DNA of 64,000 bases from JAFAXA01 sp963777325 (GCA_963777325.1 CAVZQE010000022.1:927902-991901), one strand, 5' to 3'; shown: positions 53,877 through 63,198, counted from the stretch's first letter. A program made the numbers and translations. The notes: generated by a model not told the origin, from the letters alone.

Positions 53877-54446
53877 TCAGATCGCGGCGGCGGGAGAGGT
53901 CGGGTCGGACGATGACGTCCCGACGCCCTGCGACGGAAGAGCGGGCGGGTTGGCGGCGGCGTGGGCGGCCGAGAGCGCGTCGCGAAGCGCCTGCTCCTTC
54001 GTGTGATCGAGCGACGTGCGCAGGACGGTGCCGCCTTCGCCCCTGATTCCTTCGAGCACCTTGTCCGCGGTCATCCGGCGGATCAGCACGAACAAGGCGG
54101 CGGTGCCGGGTTGCAGCACTTCGGCCAATTCCTTCATGAAATTGTCGTCGATGCCGACATCGGTGAGATAGCCTCCGAGCGCGCCGGAGGCCGCGCCGAT
54201 GGCGGCCCCGACCAGCGGCATTAGAAAGATCAGCCCGACCAGCGAGCCCCAGAACGTGCCGGAGACGGCGCCCGCCGCCGTGGTATGGAAGAGTTGGTTC
54301 AGCTTGATGCTGCCGTCCGGCTGCTTGACGGCAACGACCGCGTCGCCAAGCTCGACCAGATATTCCTGCTGCATGCCGAGCAGCTTCTTGCGCACTTCCT
54401 CGGCTTTCTCCTCGCTGGGGTAGGCGATGACGACGAGGTCACTCAT
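53877..54446 (-). CDS. DUF1269 domain membrane-associated protein
   Basis: A 189-residue protein with a compact soluble N-terminus (DLVVIAYPSEEKAEEVRKKL) and a glycine-rich hydrophobic hairpin (FWGSLVGLIFLMPLVGAAIG, then AASGALGGYL) near the middle, the DUF1269 layout. Function unknown; a stress or membrane-associated role is often suggested. Start ATG 54446 follows AAGGAGCAG. Confidence 0.82.
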   Translation of the reverse strand: MSDLVVIAYPSEEKAEEVRKKLLGMQQEYLVELGDAVVAVKQPDGSIKLNQLFHTTAAGAVSGTFWGSLVGLIFLMPLVGAAIGAASGALGGYLTDVGIDDNFMKELAEVLQPGTAALFVLIRRMTADKVLEGIRGEGGTVLRTSLDHTKEQALRDALSAAHAAANPPALPSQGVGTSSSDPTSPAAAI

Positions 54447-54548
54447 GACATGCTGCTCCTTCAGGGTTGTTGCGAGACGGCTTGAGCCGCGCGTGCTGCC
54501 GCCCGTGCCGGCGCGGCATCGTACGGCGAATGACGCCGGGGCGCCGGC

Positions 54549-55415
54549 ATGAACATTTTGTCCGTGCAGTCCTGGGTCGCCTACGGCCATGTCGGCAACG
54601 CCAGCGCCCTCTTTCCGTTGCAGCGGCTCGGCGCGGAGGTATGGGCGATCCACACGGTCCAGTTCTCGAACCACACCGGCTACGGCGCCTGGACCGGCCA
54701 GGTCTTCACCGGCGAGACGGTCTCGGCTCTGGTCGATGGCATCGCCGCGCGGGGCGTGCTCGGGCGATGCGATGCCGTGCTGTCCGGCTACATGGGGGAC
54801 GCCACGATCGGGGACGCGATCCTGGCGGCGGTGGCGCGGGTCCGGCAGGCCAATCCCGCCGCCCTCTATGCCTGCGACCCGGTCATCGGGGACGAGGGCA
54901 GGGGCGTGTTCGTCCGGCCCGGCATCCCGGAACTGCTGCGCGACCGCGCGCTCGCGGAGGCGGACATCGCGACTCCGAACCAGTTCGAACTCGCCCACCT
55001 CACGGGAATGACCATCGCGACGATCGAAGACGCGAAGCGGGCCGTCCTACGGTTGCGGGCGATGATGCGGCCGGGCGGCCCGCGCGTCGTGCTGGTCACG
55101 AGCGCGAACACGGAGGCGACGCCCCCGGGCTCGCTCGATCTCCTCGCAAGCACGGGCGGCGGGGAGCGGTGCCATCTCCTACGTACGCCGCGCCTGCCGG
55201 TCGCGGTCAACGGCGCGGGGGACGCGATCGCGGCGCTGTTCCTGTTCCACTGGCTCCGCACCGGCAGCGCCGTCGCGTCCTTGGAGGCGGCGGGTTCGGC
55301 GATCTGGGGCGTGCTGAAGCATACGGCCGACGCGGGATCGCGGGAGCTGCTGCTCGTCGCGGCGCAGGCCGAGTTCGCAAACCCGAGCCGCCCGATGCGC
55401 AGCGTCGTTTGCTGA
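54549..55415 (+). CDS. pdxY: Pyridoxal kinase
   Basis: A 288-residue ribokinase-family enzyme that phosphorylates pyridoxal in the vitamin B6 salvage route. Visible are the substrate lid SWVAYGHVGNASALFPLQ, QFSNHTGYG, CDPVIGDEGRG and the catalytic anion-hole motif AVNGAGDAIAALF with the essential Asp. Length is normal. Start ATG 54549 has no strong ribosome site but conserved sequence begins right there. Confidence 0.9.
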   Translation: MNILSVQSWVAYGHVGNASALFPLQRLGAEVWAIHTVQFSNHTGYGAWTGQVFTGETVSALVDGIAARGVLGRCDAVLSGYMGDATIGDAILAAVARVRQANPAALYACDPVIGDEGRGVFVRPGIPELLRDRALAEADIATPNQFELAHLTGMTIATIEDAKRAVLRLRAMMRPGGPRVVLVTSANTEATPPGSLDLLASTGGGERCHLLRTPRLPVAVNGAGDAIAALFLFHWLRTGSAVASLEAAGSAIWGVLKHTADAGSRELLLVAAQAEFANPSRPMRSVVC

Positions 55416-55487
55416 GGATTTCGGCGCCACTTCCCGCGAACCGCCTCCTTGCATACCATCCCGGCGGAACGCGCGGGGAGAAAACGC

Positions 55488-56258
55488 ATGAGCGGACCGG
55501 CCATGTTCGATCTCGGCGGCAAGGTCGCGGTGGTGACGGGCGGCGGTCGCGGGATCGGGTTCGGCATCGCCGAAGGTCTCGCCCGGAGCGGCGCTCGCGT
55601 CGTGCTGTCCGGCCGGACGCAATCGACCCTGGACGCTGCGGCGACGCGGCTGCGCGAGCAGGGCTATGACGCCGCCGCCCTGACCGCCGACGTCTCGCGC
55701 GAGGAGGATGTCCTGATGCTGCGCGATTCCGTCGCCGGCCTGTTCGGCAGCCTGGACATCCTCGTCAACAACGCCGGCGTCAATCCGATCTATCGCGGCA
55801 TCGAGAAAACCTCCCTCGCGGACTGGGCCAACATTCTGGGCACCAACCTCACCGGCGTGTTTCTCTGCTGCAAGTATCTCGGCGGTCTGATGGCCGAGCG
55901 CGGGAGGGGAGCGATCATCAACATCAGCTCGGTCGCGGGGCATGTCGGCCTCACGCGATCGGCGCCGTACTGCGCGGCCAAGGGCGGCGTCGAATTGCTG
56001 ACGAAGGCGCTCGCCCTTGACTGGGCGGCCCGCGGCGTGCGCGTCAACTGCATTGCGCCCGGCTTCTTCGAAACCGACCTGACTGCGGGGATGCGCGCCA
56101 ATGCCAGCCTGTCCTCGGCGTTGCTCGATCGCACGCCGATGCGGCGATTCGGCGGCATGGACGATATCGCCGGCGCCGCTGTATTCCTCGCCTCCGACGC
56201 CGCCGCGTACGTCACCGGACAGAGCCTGCTGGTCGATGGGGGCTGGTGCGCTGAATAA
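55488..56258 (+). CDS. Short-chain dehydrogenase/reductase
   Basis: A 256-residue SDR. The NAD(P) motif is VVTGGGRGIGFGIAEGL, then NNAGVN, catalytic Ser in INISSVAG and YCAAKGG in place of the usual YxxxK with Tyr and Lys present. The C-terminus LLVDGGW is typical. It resembles gluconate 5-dehydrogenase and 3-oxoacyl reductase types; the substrate is not evident. GGGGAG ribosome site before ATG 55488. Confidence 0.87.
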   Translation: MSGPAMFDLGGKVAVVTGGGRGIGFGIAEGLARSGARVVLSGRTQSTLDAAATRLREQGYDAAALTADVSREEDVLMLRDSVAGLFGSLDILVNNAGVNPIYRGIEKTSLADWANILGTNLTGVFLCCKYLGGLMAERGRGAIINISSVAGHVGLTRSAPYCAAKGGVELLTKALALDWAARGVRVNCIAPGFFETDLTAGMRANASLSSALLDRTPMRRFGGMDDIAGAAVFLASDAAAYVTGQSLLVDGGWCAE

Positions 56259-56270
56259 TGCGCGCGCGCT

Positions 56271-56933
56271 TCAGTGATGCCAGCCGCCGTAGCCTCCGTG
56301 CCAGCCGCCATAGCCGCCGTGCCAGCCGCCATAGCCGCCGTGCCAGCCATGGTCCCACCCGCGCCCCCAGCCGCCGCCCCAGTAGCCCCCGCCGAAGCCT
56401 AGAGCGATCGTCGTTCCGCCGTAATATGGGTAGGGATAGCCGGACCCGTAGCCGTATCCATACGCCGGATAGGCGCTCGTACTGAGCGGCCCGCCGGCTT
56501 GCACCGTGTTGCCCTTCGAATACATGCACTGCGTATAGGCGATGTCGTAGCGCTGCTGCAGCGACGCCGTGGTCGCGTTGGCGTTGTTCGCGCCGACGGC
56601 ACTGCCGAGCAGCAAGCCGCTGCCCGCGCCGATCCCGGCGCCAACGCCCGGATTACCGGCGGCCGCGCCGAGCAGGGCGCCCGCCGCCGCTCCCGCCACC
56701 GTGCCGATGGCGGCGCTGCCGACGCCGCTCTGGGTCGCGGCCTGGCCCGGATTGACGAAGCCGGTCTGCTGGCTGCCGTAGTAGCGGCACGTGGCGTCGT
56801 CCTGCTGGAACGCCGCGAACGTCTTGCCCTGGGCCGGGAGCGCCAGCACGCTCGGGCCTTGCGGCAGCGTCGGCGCGCAGGCACCCAGTCCGATCACGCC
56901 GGCGAGGGCGCCGAAGGATGCGATCCGCATCAT
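56271..56933 (-). CDS. Glycine-zipper lipoprotein with Gly-Tyr-Trp-His repeats
   Basis: A 220-residue secreted lipoprotein. The signal peptide ends in a lipobox (IGLGAC). The middle holds a glycine zipper (GTVAGAAAGALLGAAAGN and on), known to insert in or pack against the outer membrane. The end is very rich in Gly, Tyr, Trp and His with three heptads GGYGGWH. Two ATGs (56933, 56930) stand after GGAGG; the first is used. Role is probably envelope structure or metal binding through the His-rich tail; both are inference. Confidence 0.75.
   Translation of the reverse strand: MMRIASFGALAGVIGLGACAPTLPQGPSVLALPAQGKTFAAFQQDDATCRYYGSQQTGFVNPGQAATQSGVGSAAIGTVAGAAAGALLGAAAGNPGVGAGIGAGSGLLLGSAVGANNANATTASLQQRYDIAYTQCMYSKGNTVQAGGPLSTSAYPAYGYGYGSGYPYPYYGGTTIALGFGGGYWGGGWGRGWDHGWHGGYGGWHGGYGGWHGGYGGWHH
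56280..56342. repeat. Three 21-base tandem repeats in the lipoprotein gene
   Basis: The unit CCAGCCGCCATAGCCGCCGTG occurs three times in direct succession (the first copy with two differences) and encodes the heptads of the protein tail. Repeat-number change by slippage would keep the reading frame. Confidence 0.75.
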
Positions 56934-57044
56934 GGAAACCTCCAGTTTCGCAGCCGTGCGCGCGGCTGACGATATCGTCACCATCCAGACATATAGATGG
57001 TGGGTTCGGGGCGATTCCAGGGCGGCATTGTTTCTTAAATGTCG

Positions 57045-58154
57045 TTAGGACATGCCTTGCGGCGGCACCAGGATGCAGTCCCGGCCGTTCGCGCGCAGCC
57101 TGCGGCACGCATCCTCGGCGGACACGCCCGACAGCCCCGTCACGCGCGCGCGATAGAGCACGCTCCCGTCCGGGCGCGTGGTTTGGCCCACCGTCGATTG
57201 CGCGGGTAGGGCCAGCACGCCGGTCTGGGCGCGGGCCAGGTCGGCCGCGACGCGCGCCTGGCGGGGATCGGCATACGCCCCGACCTGGATCGCCCAGCCG
57301 CCCGGCGAACCGGCCGAATGGAACGGCGGCGCGGGGGGAGCGGAGGCGACGAACCGGAATCCGGGGGCGGGCGGCGAGGGGGGCGGCAACGGCTGTGGTC
57401 TGTAGGCTGCCGTTTCGGGCGGAGGCACGTAGCCCTCATCACCCGGCGAGGCGATCGGAGCCATCGCGATGACGGCCGGCCCGGATCGGTCCGGCGCTTG
57501 TGGCGTCGGGGCAGCGCGCGCCGGCTCGGGCGCGGGCAGGAACGCGCTTTGCGCCGGCGCGAAGCCGCGGCCGGTGCCAGGGTCGGCGTAGACCGAAAGC
57601 GGGCCAGTCATGGCGACCGTATTGCCGAGTTTGGGGGCGATGGAGGCGACGTAGTTCACCGTCTCGTCCGGCAGTTGCGTGCTGCCGAACAAATACCGGT
57701 CGAGGCGGTTCGGCCCGGCGTTGTAGGCGGCGAGAAAACCCGGGGAGCCGTAGCGGTCATACATTTCGCGGATATAGGCGCTGCCCGCGAGGATGTTGTT
57801 GTGCGGATCGTACGGGTCGTCGCCGAGCGCGTAGCGCGCCCGGAGGCCTTCGTAGGTCTCGGGCATGACTTGCATCAGGCCCATGGCGCCGGCGGACGAG
57901 GTCGTCAGGCCGCCGTCGCCGCCGTACTGCCGGCCACCGGATTCCTGGCGCATGACCGAGCGGATCCAGGGTTCCGGCACCTGAAAGCGCAGCGAAGCCT
58001 CGCGGATATATGGACCCCACGGATCGCCGGGCGGCCCGGGCGGGCGGTAGTACCGGCCCGTGCGGTAGCCGGAATGCGAAGCGCAGGCCGACACGAGGGC
58101 TACCAGCACAAGGCAAAGGCCTGCGCGCGGGAACCGCGAGAGCAGAAGGGACAC
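57045..58154 (-). CDS. Lytic transglycosylase lipoprotein with C-terminal SPOR domain
   Basis: A 369-residue peptidoglycan enzyme. The lipobox is LVSAC near residue 24, followed by an SLT (goose-lysozyme-like) domain with the catalytic Glu in RSVMRQESGG, GAMGLMQVMPETYE and the NAGPNRLDRYL substrate motif. A long Pro-rich linker leads to a SPOR domain (about residues 285-369: GGWAIQVGAYAD) which binds denuded septal glycans. It should act at the division site or in wall turnover. Confidence 0.88.
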   Translation of the reverse strand: MSLLLSRFPRAGLCLVLVALVSACASHSGYRTGRYYRPPGPPGDPWGPYIREASLRFQVPEPWIRSVMRQESGGRQYGGDGGLTTSSAGAMGLMQVMPETYEGLRARYALGDDPYDPHNNILAGSAYIREMYDRYGSPGFLAAYNAGPNRLDRYLFGSTQLPDETVNYVASIAPKLGNTVAMTGPLSVYADPGTGRGFAPAQSAFLPAPEPARAAPTPQAPDRSGPAVIAMAPIASPGDEGYVPPPETAAYRPQPLPPPSPPAPGFRFVASAPPAPPFHSAGSPGGWAIQVGAYADPRQARVAADLARAQTGVLALPAQSTVGQTTRPDGSVLYRARVTGLSGVSAEDACRRLRANGRDCILVPPQGMS

Positions 58155-58327
58155 GGCGCGAACCGTCGGTATGAGGTCAAACCTCGGCCGAGCGTATCAG
58201 CTTCCCTTTCGGTGTTGGTAAAGGATGTTAGGAGAGGGCGGTAACACGATGACGATTCGTGTCGCTGTTGCTAATCTGCCGCATCTCGCTCAGGCTCTCT
58301 CCGTGATCGCGGGAGAGGAGAGGCGGG

Positions 58328-60109
58328 ATGGATCGGACCATGGGTGAGCCCGTGATCGCCTCCTACCATGCGCATGTCTATTACGACCCCGCCGCCACCC
58401 GCGACCGCGCCGAACGCGTGCGGGCCGGGATCGCGGAGCGGTTCTCAGTCCGGCTCGGACGCTGGCACGACCGTCCCGTCGGACCGCATCCGAGGGCGAT
58501 GTTTCAGGTCGCCTTCGAGCCGGACGTGTTCGCGGCCCTGGTGCCCTGGCTGATGCTGAACCGCGAGCGCCTGGTCGTGTTCGTGCATCCCAATACCGGC
58601 CGCCCGCGCGCCGATCATCTCAAGCATGCGCTGTGGATGGGCGCGGTTCTGCCGCTGAAGGCCGATAATCTGCCGGAGACGGACACCGAGCCGCAGGGCA
58701 AGGCGGAGCCGGATGGCAGCGCGGACCGCACGCCATCAGGCGAACAGACCGCGCCTGTCTTGACTGCCGCCGCCGCGCTCGCGGCCGGCGTCCTGATCGC
58801 CGCCGCTACCGTGCTGCCGCAGCACGCGCGGGCCCAGGACAGCGGCGCGCAGCCCGCGCCGCAAGCCGCGGCAGCGGACCAGGCCACGTCCGGCGACTGG
58901 TGCTCCAGGATACCGCCCGGTTACGGGCACCCGCCGCTCGCTCTCACCCCGCTCGCCCTGCGGGTGCTGGAGCCCTCGATCGAGCCGGTGCCCGCCACGG
59001 ACGGGCTCATCCACCTCGCCTACGTGGCGCAGGCGACGAACGGGCTGGCGCAGCCGCTCGACGTCGTCAGCGCCGTGCCGGTCGATCCGCTGGCCGGCTT
59101 CGGCCCGACCGGGCGCAATCACGTCGTGGACCCTGACGGTCACGACGTTACCGGCCTGGTTCAGCTGTTCGACACCTCGCGGGCCGGCGCGCTGCCGGAC
59201 GATGGCCCCGGAGCGGTATCCCCGCCGGGCTACTCGATGCGCGTGCCGGCCGGGAACTCGGGGATGATGTTCTTCGACGTGACCTACACCGACCCGGCCC
59301 AGATCCCCCGCCTGCTCGCCCATGCCGTCACCGTGGCCGCCCCCGCCGGCGGGCCGGGCCTGCCCGCGCTCTACACGGCGGCGAGCTACACCGACCCGGT
59401 GCCCGTGGGCTGCCGGCCGCTGGCCCTCCTGCATCCACCGCTGGCCGGGCATAGCTGGCTCGACGCGAACGGCTGCTGCGCCGTCATCGATGCCCATCGC
59501 GGCGCAATCCTGAAGGTCAACGGCACGCTGCAGTCCCCGGAGCAGTTCGCCATCGACTACATCCAGCTGGGGCCGGACGGCACCTGCTGCAACGGCGGAT
59601 CGCCCAAGGCTTTGAGCTCCTGGTTGAGCTACGGCGCGCCAATCCTGGCGGCCGCGCCCGGCGTGGTCGTCTCGATCGTGGACGGCCTTCCGGACCAGCA
59701 GCCCGTGGGGGCCAAGACTGGCGTGACTGCCGCGAACGCGGCCGGGAACAGCGTCATCGAGGACATCGGCGGCGGGCGCTACGTCGGCTACGCGCATCTC
59801 GTGCCCGGCTCGATCCCGGCCTCGGTGCGTCCGGGGGCGCGCCTGAGCACGGGGGAGCCGATCGGCCGGCTCGGCAACTCCGGCAACAGCGACGCGCCGC
59901 ACCTGCACTTCCAGGTGATGGACAGCCCGTCGTTCCTGGACGCCATGGGGCTGCCGTTCGTGTTCGACGCCCAGCTGCTCGAGGGCACCGTAACCGGTGG
60001 CGATCCTACGTCCGGGTTCGTGATCGACCGCACCGGGGCCGGCCTGCAACGCGACCGAATGCCCGTGGTGCAGCAGGTGTTCGGCTACAACCTGTCGTCG
60101 TCCCGGTAG
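58328..60109 (+). CDS. Fusion of a DOPA 4,5-dioxygenase-family domain to a membrane-anchored M23-like peptidase domain
   Basis: A 593-residue protein. Residues 1-115 are a DOPA 4,5-dioxygenase-like domain (SYHAHVYYDPAATRD, RPVGPHPRAMFQVAFEPDVF, VFVHPNTGRPRADHLKHALW) with its His residues. After a short acidic, charged linker comes a hydrophobic segment (about residues 138-157, VLTAAAALAAGVLIAAATVL) that may be a signal anchor. The rest is an extracytoplasmic protein with a M23/LytM-type fold at the C-terminus (FAIDYIQLG, GYAHLVPGSI, GNSGNSDAPHLHFQV); the first zinc His is not obvious, as in a known variant group. The frame has no interruption and starts at ATG 58328 with a good GAGAGGAG site. 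Confidence 0.82.
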   Translation: MDRTMGEPVIASYHAHVYYDPAATRDRAERVRAGIAERFSVRLGRWHDRPVGPHPRAMFQVAFEPDVFAALVPWLMLNRERLVVFVHPNTGRPRADHLKHALWMGAVLPLKADNLPETDTEPQGKAEPDGSADRTPSGEQTAPVLTAAAALAAGVLIAAATVLPQHARAQDSGAQPAPQAAAADQATSGDWCSRIPPGYGHPPLALTPLALRVLEPSIEPVPATDGLIHLAYVAQATNGLAQPLDVVSAVPVDPLAGFGPTGRNHVVDPDGHDVTGLVQLFDTSRAGALPDDGPGAVSPPGYSMRVPAGNSGMMFFDVTYTDPAQIPRLLAHAVTVAAPAGGPGLPALYTAASYTDPVPVGCRPLALLHPPLAGHSWLDANGCCAVIDAHRGAILKVNGTLQSPEQFAIDYIQLGPDGTCCNGGSPKALSSWLSYGAPILAAAPGVVVSIVDGLPDQQPVGAKTGVTAANAAGNSVIEDIGGGRYVGYAHLVPGSIPASVRPGARLSTGEPIGRLGNSGNSDAPHLHFQVMDSPSFLDAMGLPFVFDAQLLEGTVTGGDPTSGFVIDRTGAGLQRDRMPVVQQVFGYNLSSSR

Positions 60110-60171
60110 CGGCACCGGGCCGCAGACCACGGAGCTGCAAGAGCCTTCGCAACGAGACCGAGGAACCTGCG

Positions 60172-61908
60172 ATGACCGGGCACAAAACGAGTGCGGCCGC
60201 GTCGTTGCGCTTGCGCCGGGGCCGGACCCACGTCTCTATTTGCGGCGTGGACGAAGCGGCGGCCGGAACGCCGGACACGGCGGCCGCGATGATGGAGGAC
60301 GCCGCCTTGGACACGCCGATCGCTGTTGCTGACGCCCGCCCGGCTGACGGCCCGTCGCGGCGCCTTCCGCGCCGGGCGGCCTCGGGCCCGGGAAGGACCG
60401 AGGCGCCGAAGAGGGGCGGCCCCGCAGCTGCCGCCACCGTCGCGGCGATGCTGGGCGTCGCGCTCCTCACCGGCCACGTCGCGCACGGACAAGACAAGGG
60501 CACCGACGGCGGCGGTCCGGGTGACCTGACGCCCGCGCAGGTGGCGGCGATCGACGCGATCGGCCGCATCTCCATCGCCGGCCGGTACACGCCCAGCGTC
60601 ACGATCGCCGTTACCCGGGACGGCCGCGAGGTCTACGCCAAGGGCTTCGGCTACCGCGACCTCGAGAGCCGGGTCCCGCCCGTCCCGGCAACGCGCTACC
60701 CGATCGAGTCGAACACGAAGCAGTTCACGGCCGCGGCGATCCTGCTGCTGCAGGACGAGGGCTCGCTGAAGCTCGACGATCCCTTGTCGATGTATCTGCC
60801 CGACTACCCGCATGCCCGCGAAGTCACCCTGCGCCAGCTTCTGGATATGACCAGCGGCTATTACAATTCCTCTGCCCTTGAGCAGTTCGACATACTCTCG
60901 GCGCGGTACGCGCCTTTGGGGGAGGTCGTCGCCGCGGTGGCGGATCAGCCCCTGACTCACCCTCCCGGCGCCGTGTGGGAGTACACCAACACCGCCTATG
61001 CCTTGCTGGCGCTCGTCATCGAGGAGCGCAGCAAGATGCCCTACGCCGAGTTCTTCCGCCGGCGGTTCTTCGTCCCTCTGGGCATGACCTCGACATATGT
61101 GCCGGCCGGGAACCGGGTGCGGCGCGACGTCGCGACGACGTACGTGAGCTTCGCCTTGGGACCTTGGGAGCACTCCCGCCCGTACGATTACAGCTGGACG
61201 AATGCCGCCGGCGCGATCCACAGCGATGTGGCGGACCTCGAGAAGTGGAACGAGGGGCTCGACGGCGGGCATCTGCTCTCGCCGTCCGCCATGGCCGAGA
61301 TGTTCACGCCGGCCGGCGTCGAACCCAATCCAAGCTATGCGCTCGGTCTCATGATCAAGACGCTGCCAAACGGGCACCGGGAGATTTACCACGGCGGCGA
61401 CGGCGTCGGGTCCGCGAGCCAGGACGCGCGCTTCCCGGACGATCGCCTCGCGATCATCATCCTGGCGAACGCCCGGCGCTACGAATACAACCAGGCGGTG
61501 GACGCGATCTACAACGTCCTCGTCCCGCAGGTGGCCCCGCCCCCGCCGGCGCCCCCGCCCTTGGCGGCGCCCGCGGCCGATCCGGCCATCGTCCAGGAGG
61601 CGATCGCGTGGCTCGACGACGCCATCGCGGGCAATATCGACCCCGCGAAGCTGCGCGGGGACATGGCTCGGGCGCTGACGCCCGAGCGTCGCGCATATTT
61701 GAGGGCGCTCGCGAAGCTCGGTCGGCGGTCCTACACACTGACCGGCGTCTCGCGATTGTCCTTTCAGACCATTTACGACTTCAACGTCATCGCGGGAGTG
61801 CGGCAGCTGAGGTACTTCTACGCGCGCCAGGATGGAGACGGGGCGGTTACATCGTTCACGGAAGTGGTGAAGCGGCTGGTCCTGCCAACGGCGCCGCCCT
61901 CCCAGTAG
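60172..61908 (+). CDS. Membrane-anchored serine hydrolase (beta-lactamase class C/PBP-like)
   Basis: A 578-residue protein. Catalytic motifs of the beta-lactamase family are present: SNTK as SxxK near residue 177, YTN (WEYTNTAYALL) and HGG (YHGGDGVG). It has a 90-residue unrecognised N-terminal extension before a hydrophobic segment (AAAATVAAMLGVALLTG), so the catalytic part should be periplasmic and the extension cytoplasmic. After the catalytic domain come a Pro-rich linker and a small C-terminal domain. It may be a peptidase or esterase. The gene follows the M23 fusion gene 62 bases later and shows the same anchor layout. Confidence 0.82.
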   Translation: MTGHKTSAAASLRLRRGRTHVSICGVDEAAAGTPDTAAAMMEDAALDTPIAVADARPADGPSRRLPRRAASGPGRTEAPKRGGPAAAATVAAMLGVALLTGHVAHGQDKGTDGGGPGDLTPAQVAAIDAIGRISIAGRYTPSVTIAVTRDGREVYAKGFGYRDLESRVPPVPATRYPIESNTKQFTAAAILLLQDEGSLKLDDPLSMYLPDYPHAREVTLRQLLDMTSGYYNSSALEQFDILSARYAPLGEVVAAVADQPLTHPPGAVWEYTNTAYALLALVIEERSKMPYAEFFRRRFFVPLGMTSTYVPAGNRVRRDVATTYVSFALGPWEHSRPYDYSWTNAAGAIHSDVADLEKWNEGLDGGHLLSPSAMAEMFTPAGVEPNPSYALGLMIKTLPNGHREIYHGGDGVGSASQDARFPDDRLAIIILANARRYEYNQAVDAIYNVLVPQVAPPPPAPPPLAAPAADPAIVQEAIAWLDDAIAGNIDPAKLRGDMARALTPERRAYLRALAKLGRRSYTLTGVSRLSFQTIYDFNVIAGVRQLRYFYARQDGDGAVTSFTEVVKRLVLPTAPPSQ

Positions 61909-61979
61909 TAGGCGCGGTGAGCGATCCCTTGGCCATCGGATTGAGCATCGCCAATCGGGAAGCCGAGGGGTTGGTGGCA

Positions 61980-62001
61980 GAGCCCGCGAGGCAGCGGGCT
62001 C
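61980..62001 (+). terminator. Hairpin between serine hydrolase and ald
   Basis: GAGCCCGC pairs perfectly with GCGGGCTC around GAGGCA, 70 bases after the serine hydrolase stop. No T-run follows, so it may be Rho-dependent or only a stability element. Confidence 0.4.
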
Positions 62002-62079
62002 AGGGGCACCAACTCCGATGCAAAAGAGGTGGCTTAGGAAACGCGGGGTTAGACTAAGGTCTGCCCGCGGAGAGTTTCG

Positions 62080-63198
62080 ATGAAGATCGGCGTACCCAAG
62101 GAGATCAAGACCCACGAATACCGCGTCGGCCTGACGCCGGCGGGCGTCCGGGATCTGGCCCAGGCCGGGCATGCGGTGCTGGTCGAGCACGGGGCGGGCG
62201 CGGGCATCGGGTTCCCGGACGACACCTATCGCGCCGCCGGCGCGGCCGTGGCGGACGACGCGGCCGGGGTGTTCGCGTCGGCCGACATGATCGTGAAGGT
62301 GAAGGAGCCGCAGCCCGCTGAGATTGCGCGGCTGCGGGAGGGCCAGGTGCTGTTCACCTACCTGCACCTCGCCGCCGACCGGGCGCAGGCGGAGGCGCTG
62401 ATGCGATCGGGCGCCGTCTGCATCGCCTACGAGACGGTCACCGATGCGCGCGGCGCGCTGCCGCTGCTGTCGCCCATGAGCGAGGTCGCCGGACGCATGG
62501 CGGTCCAGGTCGGCGCCCACTGTCTAGAGAAGGAACAGGGCGGCTCCGGCATCCTGCTCGGCGGCGTGCCGGGCGTCGCGCCCGCGCGGGTCGTGGTGCT
62601 CGGCGGCGGCGTGTCGGGCACCAACGCCGCCCGCATGGCGGTCGGCCTGGAGGCGAGCGTCGCCATCATAGACCGCTCGCTGCCCAGGCTTAAGGAACTC
62701 GACCTGCAGTTCGGGGCGCGGGCGACCACGCTGTTCGCGACCGCCGAGGCGATCGAGACGGAAGTGCTCGCGGCCGATCTGGTCATCGGCGCCGTGCTCG
62801 TGCCCGGCGCGGCCGCTCCCAAGCTCGTGAGCCGGGAGATGGTGCGCCGGATGCGGCCCGGCTCCGTGCTAGTGGATATCGCGATCGACCAGGGCGGCTG
62901 CTTCGAGACCAGCCGCCCGACCACGCATTCCGATCCGACCTATGTGGAGGAGGGAATCGTGCATTACTGCGTGACCAACATGCCGGGCGCCGTCGCGCGC
63001 ACCTCGACGGTCGCGCTGACCAACGCGACCCTGCCGTTCGTGCAGGCGCTCGCGGGGAAGGGCTGGCGGCGGGCGCTGGCCGACGATCCGCATCTGCTGC
63101 ACGGCCTAAACGTGCATGCCGGGCGCGTCACTTACGAGGCGGTCGCGCACGATCTCGGCCTGCCGTTCAGCCCGGCGCGCGAGGCTGTCACCGGCTGA
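62080..63198 (+). CDS. ald: Alanine dehydrogenase
   Basis: A 372-residue AlaDh/PNT-family enzyme that interconverts L-alanine and pyruvate with NAD. MKIGVPKEIKTHEYRVGLTP opens the protein, then VKVKEPQPAEI, the catalytic His in FTYLHLAADR, SPMSEVAGRMAVQVGA, NAD motif VVVLGGGVSGTNAARMA and TTHSDPTYVEEGIVHYCVTN. Length is typical. GGAGAG precedes ATG 62080. Confidence 0.94.
   Translation: MKIGVPKEIKTHEYRVGLTPAGVRDLAQAGHAVLVEHGAGAGIGFPDDTYRAAGAAVADDAAGVFASADMIVKVKEPQPAEIARLREGQVLFTYLHLAADRAQAEALMRSGAVCIAYETVTDARGALPLLSPMSEVAGRMAVQVGAHCLEKEQGGSGILLGGVPGVAPARVVVLGGGVSGTNAARMAVGLEASVAIIDRSLPRLKELDLQFGARATTLFATAEAIETEVLAADLVIGAVLVPGAAAPKLVSREMVRRMRPGSVLVDIAIDQGGCFETSRPTTHSDPTYVEEGIVHYCVTNMPGAVARTSTVALTNATLPFVQALAGKGWRRALADDPHLLHGLNVHAGRVTYEAVAHDLGLPFSPAREAVTG

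Noticed and set aside
56280..56342. CRISPR-like short repeat array
   Set aside because: The units are directly adjacent, without spacers, and encode the tail of a lipoprotein.
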